64,000 bases of DNA from Gigantopelta aegis (lineage: Eukaryota > Mollusca > Gastropoda > Neomphalida > Peltospiridae). The notes under the pieces were generated by a model, which was given only the letters and a program-made list of their open reading frames with translations, was not told the DNA's origin and did no database searches. The translations under genes and the position numbers were made by a program. How positions within the stretch are numbered: the stretch's first letter is position 1; each line of letters opens with the position of its first letter. Location: assembly GCF_016097555.1 (NCBI RefSeq), contig NC_054704.1, forward strand, positions 28,810,207-28,874,206. The letters are read 5' to 3'. Of the stretch, positions 48,101 through 61,600 are shown one piece after another.

Positions 48101-51100
48101 TGTTGGTGGATGGATCTGCTTAAATAGTTGACAATAAGTTCCTCTAATTTTTTACTGAAAATAAGGGGGTACTGTACACCACTAATATACAAGTGGAGAA
48201 ATACCAAGATTTAATGATGCACAGGAATCATATATTATGATATATTATCATATAACTTGTATTGTAAACCTGGGCACAGCATTGAATTAGGAAAGCAATT
48301 TATTAGATTGGCATTGTTTATAATCAGTCTCATTTATGTACATGTACACTGTAATATCTTATTTGGTTTTCATTTACTTTAACCTTTAGACTACTGGATT
48401 AATTTTTAACAAAAACCACGTTGAGTGGGTACAAGTTTATAATTTTTACTCGCATATATTCACTTAAATGTTTCATAAATACATGAAATAAAATTCATAT
48501 ATGAATCGGTAAGTATTATTTTCGTGTCTTTTTTTGTAATTTTTATTATTTTAGATCAGCTAATGGTGATTAAAATTAGGCAAAAAATCGAAAAAGTTGC
48601 GTTTACTTACGGGCATTTGTGGCCAGCTGTCCAGTATTTATGTCCATTATTCCCGATAACAGTGGTTTTCTGACCAGAATTGTTTTTTTAAACCCGAACT
48701 ACGATTCATATTACAATATTTTGTCATTTTCGTTGTTGGTAAAATGATCAAATTTATTATCAAACTAGCTGTCACAATCAGCTATCGATCCCTGAAAATG
48801 ACCGCGACGTGCCGCCATTGGTGTCAAGCGAAAATACTTGCCGAAAACCACGTCAAGGTATTTTCAATTGAAAAAATCAAAACAAAAACCACCATTTTGA
48901 AAAAAAAAAATCTTTTTTCTTTAATTATATTTCCATTTCCGGTGAGTGTCGTGTGCAAAACGGTGGGGAATGCACTGTATACAGTGTACAGTATATCGAC
49001 TGACGTAACGTCGGGCGAGATATCTCGCCTGCGGTACTCAGAAGGTTAAGTAGGTGTTGAGTTGGTTGTTTGTGTATGTTTGAGAAATTTATTCTAGGAC
49101 ATAGTAGAAAAGATTTAAAGAGATCATCTAGATTTGTGCAAGTTTTCTTGTTTTTTCTATATTCAGTGTGCTTTGTTTAATTGCTAGGTATTTGAAAGGT
49201 GAAATATTTGCTGTTAGTGACGAAAAGGAAAACACTGAGCAACAGACATTCGAAGCAAAGGCTGAGACAGCAGGTTTATTGGAAAGAATTGAAGTGCTGG
49301 AGGAGTAAGTCAATTGTTTTCAATTAGATATGTTCAAGCTTTGATCAAACGAGTGTGCTGCTGCCCATTTGTTTAGTCATAAGTCATGTCTTTAAAACAT
49401 TGTTTTTACTTCTCGTCAAAAAAAAAAAATGAATACTGGTAGTTACCAGTAATTAAAACACACTAAGTTTTGCAATTCATGCAATATTTTAAGTTTCACA
49501 AAAATAAATGGTGACATGCAACCTTGAAAGACTGGTTACCATTTTGCATATTATGCTTGCACTGTATTAATGCTGATGTAACAACTCTTTGCTAGTGCTA
49601 GTATTAAGGAAAAAATGTGCTAAATGACAAGGTTGTTTTGTTGTAAAATATGTTTACACTTAATAACTTAATTGAATAAAAGGGGTGGCATTTAGCTCAG
49701 TCGGTTGAGGTGCTTGCGTTGCAGGATTGAACCACCTCTGAGGATCCATTCAACTGATTTATTTTTTTCGTTCCAACCAGTGCACAACAACTGGTCAAAG
49801 ACCATGGTATGTGCTATCCTGTCTGTGGGGAAAGTGCATATAAAAGATCCCTTGCTGCATTATGAAAAATGTAGCGAGTTTCCTCTGATGACTACAAGTC
49901 AGAATTACCAAATGTTTGATATCCAGTAGTCGATGATTAATTAATCAATGTGCTCTAGTGGTGTTGTTAAACAAAATAAACCTTTTTAATTGAATAAAAT
50001 TACATCAAAAGGTATATCAATGTCATAAATGGGTCACATTACTAGTGGTCAACTATTTGTAAATGAAATATCGAAAGAATTGACGTGTATAATGTTTTAT
50101 TATGTGTTTCTACAATCATAGAGATGTTTGGGTTTTTTTTTACTTTTCATTGGGCGCGCTCAAAGTAATTATTTGGTGACCTGAATCTGATAAAATTCTG
50201 GTCTCGGGCATGAGGCCACAATATTCTATAAACTATGTAGAAACAATAATGTTCTAAACAAGAAAATGTCTTCAGTGTGTAGTTTTAGTCATTAGAAAGA
50301 CTGAAAATAGGTTTCCTTGGCAGCCACTCAGAACAGTCTTTTTAATTAGTGATAAATTGCGTGTCATTGGGTCTCAGTTTGCTAAGAGCTTGGTATTAAC
50401 ACGTATGCTACTTTTTAAATATTAATTCTACTTAGTATTATTTTACTTGTTTTGATATACAGTGAAACCCCTATGAACCTGACGATTCGTGAACCAGAAC
50501 TCCCTCAAAACCAGACATTTTTCACGGTACCTGTTTAAATAATTATACAGAACATAATCCCTCTAAACTAAATAATCTTAAACCCAGACGTTGCTCTTGG
50601 TCCAGTGGGTGTCCTGTTTAGAGGAGTTTCACTTTAGATTTATTTAGCAATTTACAGTAAATGGTGCTAATATTAATAATGATCATTTATTTTCAGATCA
50701 GAAGAAAGACTGAATGAAAACCTCAAGAAAATGATGGAAAAGTGTAACAATTTAAATGTCTCATTAGGTATATATAACTTCATATATACTAAACTAAAAT
50801 TAATACTTTCCAGGACCCCCTTCAATTTTTCTTTCTTTCTTTCTTTTAAAAAAAACAAACTTTCTTAGTAGCAGTAACATTTGTGCAGGCACTAAATTTA
50901 AAAGGAAAAACATTCTTTTTGGTCATTCCTTAAAAAGTGTCTTTGTGCTGTAACTAACTGACTTTTATTGTCATTTTAATTTATTTATTTTTATTTTATT
51001 TATTTTTCAATTGGATTTAACAGACAGGGCTCATATTTTTTAGAGCCATGACATAAAACCTTCGTAGACTGTGACGTCACCACAGTACACAGATTTGGTA

Positions 51101-52617
51101 AGCACACCTGTATTTAAAGAAAAAATTGTTTGAAAATCTGTCCATTTGTAAAACTATTGGGTTATTAAAAACCAAAACTAATTCAAAAGTGATTGTGAAC
51201 TTTAGCTATCTTTAGATAAAACTTATACACTCTTGACAGTTTCTACGTTTTATTACTGTTTTCTAACAGTTGAAGAGAGGCTGTCCCTATCAGAACTCCG
51301 AGATACACTTAAAGCAGAGATACAAACCAGCAAGACTCTCCAGGAAAATCTTACGGCAGAACAGGTCTGTTTTACATTAAAATTAAAATGCTTTGTGTAC
51401 AGTCTAATTACAAAAAACAATCATTTGGATTTCAGAATTGGTGGAAGTGGGCAGATATTAGAAGTGGTTGGTGAAATCATGCTTTCTTAGTGCATTTGCA
51501 TTACATTTTCAGAAATTTGGTCATGCATTTTGGTTGGCAGGGAGCAGTCATTCTGGGATCAATCTCTGCCAGTGGGCCCATTGGGCTATTTCTCATTCTA
51601 GCCATCGCACCACAATTGGCATATCAAAGGCCACTATACACTATCCTGTCTGGGAATAAGCATATAAAAGATGCCAAAGACTGGTGTGTGCTATCCTGTC
51701 TGTGGGATGATGCATATAAAAGATCCCTTGCTACTAATGGAAAATAAAAGGGGGGGTTTCAGCTCTAAAACTATGTTAAAATTACCAAATGTCTGACATC
51801 CAGTAGCTGATTATTAATAAATCAATGTGCTCTAGTGGTGTCAAATAAAACTTGAACTGTTTTTCTAGTTTTTTCTTTGTGTGGAATAAATAAAGCCACC
51901 TCACATTTCAAACTACATTTATCCTTTAACTTACCCTTGATACCCATGTTTATAAACCCATGTGATAATTTAGTGTATTGACCCGGTTAATAATGGTATG
52001 CAAATTTGCAAGGTCTCTGGGTAGTGTCTTGCTGTGAATGGATCATTTGTTTACAAGCCAACAAGACCTGTACACCTGAGCATAACGTTTTCAAACATTT
52101 AGTTAAAATGTGTGTCGTCAAACTAATTTGTGCTAATCGTGCTGACATCATATTACCAATGACGGCGACTTTAGTACTGTAATATACTAAAAATTTTTAA
52201 TTAAAATGTTATTTTAGAAGTGTTGTAGGATAAAAATTATTTCCTACTCGTGTTTTTTAATACTCAACAAATATCAATTAACATAGACTCGGTTGATATT
52301 TTCTATATTAAAAAATACGAATCCTCTATTTATTAGACATCTAACTTATGGTTATTGCAACAGTTGGACTATTACTATGGATCCTTTATATACTCTTTAC
52401 CAAAGACAGGACCACACATACTGCAATTCTGATGTACATATCAGTTGTGAAGGCACTGTGACAACAAAAATTAATGGGTTTAACAGTAGTTGTTGGGGGC
52501 AGGGGATTTCACATCTTGGGTAAGAAGTATCTGAATCCTGTCATTCCTATGATGGAGTAGAAAAATATGTATATTTAGAACATAATGCAAATTCTATTCT
52601 TTTTCCATTTTTCATTT

Positions 52618-52658
<41 letters not shown>

Positions 52659-55600
52659 ATTGAAAGAAGAAAACTAGAAGAGGAATTGCAGTTAGCCAAT
52701 GCATCTGTTGTTGAATTGAACAGAATGGTAAACAGTCTCACGAAGGAAAACAATACTGTCATGAATACAGTTAATGATATTCAAAACCATCACTTGATGC
52801 TGAAGGATACTTGCCATTGTCTAACAAGTCAGAACGAAAGTCTTAAAATTCAAGTAGATTCTTTGAATGCTTGCAAAAATTCTTTGAATTCTAAGCTGTC
52901 TGAAGTGATGACCTCTCACAAAAAGACCATTGATTTGTATCTGCAACAAATTAAAGACCTGGAGACAGAATCTCAAACACTTGTGGTTAAGAATAACCAG
53001 CTCATGGAGAGTGTGGAAGAACTTTCTCTGCTGAAAAACAGTCTCTGTGAGCAGCTTGTGGAATCTGATAATTCCAGAGTTGATCTTGTATTGCAGCATA
53101 AATTGGAAACTGAAGAAAAACAAAAAGAAATTGAAGAACTTTCTACAAAAGAAAAGCAGCATGAAATGCTAATCAAAGAAAAACAGAACACAATTGAAGA
53201 ACTTTCTACAAAAGAAAAGCAGCATGAAATACTAATCAAAGAAAAACAAATCCAAATTGAAGAACTTTCTACAAAAGAAAATAAGCATGAAATGATAATA
53301 AAAGAGAAACAAATCCAAATTGAAGAACTTTCTACAAAAGAAAAGCAGCATGAAATACTAATCAAAGAAAAACAGAACACAGTTGAAGAACTTTCTACAA
53401 AAGAAAATGAGCATGAAATACTAATCAAAGAAAAACAGAAAGAAATTGAAAAGCAAAGCAAGCAGCTGGTTCAGCTAACGGATGAATTATGCCACATTAA
53501 AAAAGAACTCAGTCAAGTTGTAAATGAAAAGGCCACGGTTGAAACTGAGAATGTGTCTTTGCAGTCCTCAAATGTATTAATATCTGATGAACTGAAGATA
53601 CTAAAAGAAGAGAAACAAAAGTATGTGATCTTAAGCTATTTAACAAAAAAGCTTATTGCTTTGTGGGTTAACATATATATTAAATATTTTGACAGTTTTA
53701 TGTCTGATTTTGGAATCACTTGAACAGTTACTTATTGCCCAAAATAAATTTAAACAAAATCCTTTTTGACCAAATGCATTGTTATAGTCTTATGTGTATT
53801 TGAGTCACAAATTGTGTGGCATGTTCTATTACCCTATTACTGTGTCTACAGTGTCTTTTTGCTTTTAAAACACATCTATTGCTTCTTGTGTTTACAATTC
53901 TATTTTACTCGTTAAGATGCATTAATATTATCTTTTCCTGTTGTTTAATATCATTGTACAGATAAGATTTCCACGCCATCCCTCAAATGCTTTTGACGCA
54001 TAATTATAACCTAACTGATGATTATAGGGCAATGTGGTAACCACTAGGCCTAATATGTTTAAAAAATAAAAGAATAAATGCAGATCAGTATAATAAAGTA
54101 CTGAACTCGCTGAGCAGTTCCTTTTCCTAGTCACTCAAATTTCTTGGCTGTTTATGTAACAGATTTGGGAAGGTGTTCCAATTTGAACTAGTTTTATCAG
54201 TATGGTTCCAAAATTATGAATAAAACTAATCTATATTTAAATGCTTATGGTTACAATGTACCCTTTTAAATTGGCTATCTGTGCTTGATGTACATATCTT
54301 GCATGAGACAGGTTACAGGATCAATTGCTCTCAACAGACTTGGCTTTTTTCTTGTCCCAACCAGTGTCCCATAACTGCTTGGAAATGTGCATTTAAAAGA
54401 TCCCTTGCTGATTTATGGTTAGGAGTAGCCTATGTGGTGTCAGCATGTTTCCTATCTTTCTTTCAACAAAATGTCAAAATAACCAAATAGCTGTAGCTTA
54501 AATGTGCTGAGATGTCATTAGTATTCCTTTCCTAGTGTTTTCCCTAGCTTGTTTTAGCATGGTGCAGTACCATGCCTCAATAGTCTAGCACCATCTTGCC
54601 TTAATCAGCACCATGCTTCCCTGAGATTAAACAAGCCTTTTTCACTAATTAATTCTAAAATTGCCTTTATAATATAAAACACCCAAAAAGCTATTATTAT
54701 TAATTAATAAAATATGGCTTTTATATCTTTTGCCATTCATTTATTAAAGCAAGCACATAAATTACATTAATGTTTATTTCAATTAATTTTTGTGTATTTT
54801 TAAGGAAAAACAAGTTCCCCAAAAATTGTGAAAATTCCCCCAAAGTGTTGGGTCTACCATGCCTTGCCAAATTTCATGGGAAGTCACTACTTTCCTATAA
54901 AAAAGAAAAACTAAATTAATAAAAGGCCGATAGCCATTGTTTACGATACTGTGTTGTGTCTATATTAATGATATATATTTCTAAACTGGCATATGTAATG
55001 AATGTGTAATTCAAATTACAAAATACTGTGAGATAAACCCATGTTACATTTTCAGTAACAATAAAGTTCAGACAAGTAAGTGTCTCAATACAAAACGTTA
55101 CAAACCCTTAAAACCAATAATTTTGCTAAGTCTTACGATATCTGGAGAGGGGATACAACCAGGACAGAACAGTTGGAACATGTCCAGGAGAGGTGAAAGG
55201 AACGCACCCTAAGTCTGTGAAATGTGTCGTGACGTAGGCATTGTTGTGCATCGAGCCATTGTTGTGCTTCGAGCGACAACTACCGGTGACATCAGAATAC
55301 TAACTTTCAAAATTATTTCAAGCAATTGGGACATGGGGATTCCCATGGTATTTATCGATATAAAACCTGCTTTTTCACTCCATTTGATAAAAACGTGATC
55401 TAAGTGTGTTACAGGTTTGTAAATTTAAATTATAATTTATTTTCGCTGGATGGAACTAGGGTGTGCGGCTTTAATTATTTTATTTTATTTTGTTGTTGTA
55501 ATAATTAGAACTTAGAACAGACTCAAAATGGTCTTTACGTATAATACTCAGTGATAATTGCCACATTATGTCAGTACCACACAGATCATGTCTTGACAGT

Positions 55601-58600
55601 CAGCTGTGTAATATTGTTTTTTGGGGGTGGGTGACTTTGTGTGTTATTGTTATAATAATAAATTCTTATTTGTTTTCAGAACTGAAGTTGCTCAAGACTG
55701 CAAAATAAAATCACTTGCTGATAGATGCTCAGAGCTGCAGAAAACTCTAGGTAGGTTTGTGTATGTACAGTAAAACCCCACAAATCTGGATCCACTGTAA
55801 ACCAGAATTCCCTCAACCAGATTTTTATCACAGTCACTTTTTAAATATCAAAACAGAACCTCTTTAAACTGAATACCCATTAAAACTGGACCTTTTAACA
55901 TGGTCCCATGTATATGACATTAATTGTTTTTGGTGATACCACATAAGAAAAACCTTTGCATTTCTGATTAATTAAGTGTGTACTTACAATGTTTCAGGTA
56001 TGATGTTTTATTTTTATTAAAGGATTTCACCCCATGACAAATTAAAGGATCCTATTACACTGAAATGTGGTACACATGTATATGTCTACTTTGGTATTTA
56101 GTAGTTTCTTTTGTTTATCTCTTTTTTTTCATAATGTGATGGTTTTTGTGTGGATTTTGTCAGAGAATGACATTTAGTTTGTAGTTCAGTAGTTCAAGTA
56201 GATCATATAACAGCTGAAAGTTAAGAATAAAGATGAAAATGTTAGTGTATCAATTAATGTTTCACAAGTAATGTTGATCAGTCTGCTGCTAACATTATAG
56301 TCGAGTAAAAAAATTTATTGTAAAATATTAGCTTTGTTAACTTACTGTTTCACAATGTGTGTATAGTAGTAAACATTTACCTACACACCCTCCCCCCCCC
56401 CCCCCAAAAAAAACAACCCACACAAACAAATAAACAAAAAAAAACCTCAAACCATAAAACCAACAAACACAACACCCCCCCCCCCCCCCCACACACACAC
56501 ACACACACACGCACACAAACATGCACTGAAATTATATGTTCTCCAGGGTGAAGAAAGTATTGCAGTCCAATATCACTGCAGTGTTTGCAATACTTGGTAG
56601 TTCACAAAATGTTACAGGTATAGGTTGTACTTTAAGACATACGAACATCGTGCCTACTTGTTGAGTCATTAATTCCAATTATGCAACCTACTAATAGGTT
56701 ATCATGCTACCTAATGTATCTTTTGTGTGGACTGCCAGCATCAGTTAATATATGAGTACCTGTACATCAAGGTGAGGTTTTGATGTAGTAATGCAAAATT
56801 AGCTGTGGCTTGCAAAAATGATAGAATACTAAATATTTATGTTTATAGCAAGAAAACTGAATATTTTTTTATAGCAAGGTTTATAGTTTATTTTATTTTT
56901 TTAGATGATATTGAAATAGCAAATAATCAAACCACGGCAGATCTAAAAGCTCAGCTTGAACATTCCATTGAAAATATCAAAATTCTAGAACAGCAGCATG
57001 CAGAGAAGTTGAAAATAATAGACAGAGAGAATGTGAGTATTGAGCAACTAGTATACATCATCTTATAATTACAAACTTTCCACCGTTATACAATAATAAA
57101 TAATTATAAGTTGTTTCTTTTAAAATATGTATTGAGATGAACATCTATGGATTCAACTGTCTGTGACATTGAAAACATTATGGTAGGTTATGTTATGTTA
57201 ATCACACATAAGGCCGTGTCTGTCCGTTGCAAGCTTCGTCACCTGGCCCCAACTCCACCCAAGAGCCTTCATCTCCCGCTCCACCGATCTCCAGGTCTCA
57301 ATGGGTCCCCCCCCCCCCCCCCCATTCTCTTGCCACCAGGGGTCCAGCGCATGGCCACCCTTGTGATGGATGTCAGTGGCATTCTGCAGACATGTCCAAT
57401 CCATGTCTATCTGCGTCGTTTAACCTCAAGAGAGAGAGAGAGAGAGATGGGCTGCATGCCTGTCCTTTCATGGAGTTCCTTGTTGGTGATTTTCTTTCGC
57501 CAGTAGATGTGCAGAATCTTCCTGAGGCACTTGTTCTGGAAAACTTCCAGCATCTGACAGATGCCTTTGGTGACCTTTCATGATTCTGCTGCATACAGCA
57601 GCACATTTATGGTAGGCAAGACATTTAATTCTGCAGAATTCTTGTTATATCCGTTATGTTATGTTATATCTGTTACTGAATCATGCATGGTACCTGAGAC
57701 ATTCATCTGTATATATACTAGCCGTCATTAATAACGCAATTTCCTTATGTCAAAATAATATACGTTCCGGTTGGACTTCGTTGACGCTATTCGTCAATGT
57801 ACATGGTACAGTGGTACACATTATTTCAGCAGCATGTAAAGGTCGACTTCCGGCCTGTTCCCAACATAAGGGGAACAACGCTAAAAACGCATTATCCGGT
57901 AAATCGCGCACACGCAACCACTTGGTGAAATAACACTTTGCACGTGCATTTCCTGATACCCGGGCACACTCGGAACACGCGGGTGGCAATGAGTATCTCA
58001 CTCCTACACGATGCCTCGGTTGAAAAACGCCGATCGGAATCAAGCCATTGGCTTGTTGAATGCCGGAAACTCGCAATTGCGGGTAGCACACCGGTTCCAC
58101 GTGCACCCGTCGACCATTAATTGGCTCCTCAACCGATATCAGACGACAGGGACCGTCAATGACCGCCGTCGTTCGGGCACACCACGCATAACGACCAATA
58201 GACAGGACCGGAACATACGGTTGCGGCACCTGCGCAATCGGTTTTTGACAGCCGCAAGCACTGCCAGGACTGAAGTGGGAACCAGGGGACGACTCATCAG
58301 CGCCCGAACTGTCCGGAGACGTCTTGCCGCAGCACGACTGCATTGCCACCGACCCTACCGTGGCCTTATCCTCCTGCACAGACATCGTCAAGCAAGACTC
58401 TTATGGGCCAGGAATGGTGGGCATTTGCGATCCAGGAGATGGCGAGATGTCATCTTCTCGGATGAATCGAGATTTAACGTGAGTGTCACGGACAGACGTC
58501 GTTGCATTTACCGCCGTCGTGGAGAACGTGTCGCGCAGGCCTGTGTTCTGGAGAGGGACCGCTACGGGGGTGGCGGAGTCATGGTTTGGGGCGCCATCAA

Positions 58601-61600
58601 TGCTGACTTCCGGTTCGAACTCGTGGTGGTACAGGGAAACCTTAATGCGCAACACTACGTCGACAACATCTTGCGGCCGGTCCTCCTCCCATTGATGAGA
58701 CGGCATGGCGGAAACAGGCTCGTCTTCCAGCAAGACAACGCTCGGCCGCACACTGCCAGGCGTACACAGGCATTTCTTCGTGCCCACCATGTCACTGTGT
58801 TGGACTGGCCAGCCGTTTCCCCGGACATGAACCCAATAGAGCACATGTGGGACGAGCTGGGATGTCGTGTTCAAAACCAACCGAATCCACCACAGAACCT
58901 CGCTGAGCTGCAGCAGGCATTGCAGCATCACTGGGCAGCCATCCCACGACGTGTGGTGAGGCGCCTGTGCATGTCCATGCCTAGGAGGCTGCAGGCGTGC
59001 ATCGCATCACATGGAGGTCACACGAAATACTGACCCCCATGACGTTGACATCGCCAGAGACGTTATGCGCGATTCACTGTTGGCGGCTGACAGTGCCAGT
59101 CAGATGGGCCAGTGGTTGGTCTCACTGGTGGTATCAGTTTCATTTTTGTGGGATCTCGCATAATAAAATAAACCATGATCATTTCCGAGATTGCGTTTTT
59201 ATTGCCGCATAGTATAAGTATTGTATGTATCTTAGTAAATAAAACTAACTGCATTAGCTGCCGCTGACATATTTCTTGCAAAATGGCATACTTATTATTA
59301 ATTAATTTGGGTAGTAAACCAACATAAGTATATCATAAAATGTGCTTCGTTGCTTAAATTTTAAATTATTTTTTGTTTGCTATTTTCATTTATTTATTTT
59401 CATTGGGTTTTTCTTTATAGGGGTATAGTTTTGACCTTTGAGAAAATAAAAATTAGTTGCATTTGTTTGTGTTTTCAGGAACATGTGGATGTGTTGACAT
59501 GTGAACTGGATGCTATGAAACTGCATAACAAGGATCTGAAACTCCTGTCTGAAAGCAAGGACAAACAGATAACTGATTTGAATCAGAAGCTCTCTGATGC
59601 CAGGAGCACTATTGATGCACTGACAGAGGATCTCGATAACAAGACACTACAAACACATATTGAAATGTTAAGCTCTCAGCTCTCGCAGGAAGTTGAGTCG
59701 CGGCAGATGCTTTCAAAAATGCACCAGATGCAGATTGCACGTCTTGAAGAGGAAAACAATAAACTGTCCACCGATGTTACAAAGCAAGAGCAAAGCATTG
59801 CCATTTTACAGCAGTTGAAACAGGATCTCCTTAATGAAAATGCGGTTAACAAAGAAATGTCTAGTGCTAAAATAATTGAACTGGAAGGCAGACTCAAGTC
59901 AGTTGAAAATGAGTGGATAGATTCCAGGCAGGAAATGATCGAGTTCCATAATTCGGAGTTACAAGACAGGGGTGATGTTATTACTCATCTGGAGGAAACA
60001 TGTGCCGAGTTACGACAGGAATTGGGCAGCATCCATGCTCAAATGGAATCGGAAGACCTTTATGCTGCAAAGTTAGAAATTACTCAGTGAGTCAAATATC
60101 ATAAAAATAATTTGCTAGTTATTCAAATTCATCATTTAATTTCATACCACTGTTACCACACTTCATTTAATGGCAGGGGATTTTTTTTTTTGGAGGGGAG
60201 GGGGGTAGGTTTTTGTCTTACTTTTATTTCAATCACCAACAATTTTTAGGCAAGGTTTAAAAACTCACAAAATTTAAGTGCAAGTGGTATTTTTATTTAT
60301 CAACTAAATAACACTAAGCATGTAACAGAGTTTGACAAATCCACTAGCCCGACGCCCGTGGCTAGTGGTTTTTAAGTTTGGGCTAGTGAGAAACGCAAAA
60401 GTGAAAACGGGACAATGACGATGGCTCACACTTGACAAAAGACCAAACGTACAACACGACAAAACTGAAAGTTACAACATAATTTAAGTGTTTGTTTTAT
60501 TTTACTGTTATAGTCGTAAATTTGTAATCTTACAAAAATTAGATAAAAAGCCAGTTATAATTGATCAAGAATTTGGGCTAGTGCTTTATCTTTGTGGGCT
60601 AGTGGTTTTCATAAACCCACTAGCCCTGTGGCTAGTGACTTTTCAAAAAAAAATTCATACTCTGCATGTAATATGACAGCTAGGCAAAAAACCATGAATT
60701 ATATTTATAATCAGGCTGGTTAGAAAGATGGCAGATTCCATACTTAGGTAATATCACTGTATGGAGTCTTTGTTTTAGTGTGAAGTGAGTAGTACGGTTG
60801 TTGTTGGGGTTTTTTTGTGGGGTTTTTGTCTTGCCTTTATGAAGTAAAAAGATGATATATAGGTACCTTTTATCCAAAAGACTTTATTTATTAATATATT
60901 GTTTAAGATGTATAATAGCATTATTAACTATTTTTAATAACAAACAACACTGCTGTGTACCATTTGGGGTATCCTTTAATCAGTGCCATGCTGCCCCAAG
61001 ATTAAACAAGCCTTTTTCAATAATTAATTATAAAATTGCCTTTATAAAAGACTCACAAAAAGTACTATTAATTGATAAATTATTCCTGTTATGTTTTGGC
61101 ATTAATTTTTTTAAAGCAAGCACATTACATTTATTTGTATTTCTTTTTTCTTTTTTTGTCTTTAATGTGAAAACAAACATTTCTCTCCTCCCCCAAATGG
61201 AGAAAATGCCCCAGAAATATTTAGTCTCTCATGCCTTGCCAAACGTCTGGGGAAAACACCAGATAACTGTGTTACTTTTCTGATGGTGGAGGCGGCGGCA
61301 ATCGAATTAACTTTTGCATTAAAGTTTTACATTTACATCAGTCTTTCACAAACTACAAGTCCTAGGTCAATGAAACCTGACTTATAGTTGCACCATGGAT
61401 GTTCATCATGGTGCACTGAAAACGTTTATGGAAGGCGAGACATTTAATTCCACAGAATTCTTATTTTATTTTATTTTATTTTGTAGGTGGAAGTGTCTAT
61501 ATGAGGAATTGTTAGAAAAAGTATCACCATTCATGACTCAGATTGATGCATTTGAATTGGAAAGACAGATTTTGTTAGGTAAGCTAACCTCGACGAGGTC

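Noticed and set aside
52973-53461. 162-codon Ser/Phe/Cys-rich minus-strand frame
   Set aside because: Antisense shadow of the HMMR 21-residue repeats.
57750-58391. 213-codon minus-strand frame opposite the transposase
   Set aside because: Antisense shadow of a GC-rich coding region; no recognisable family.
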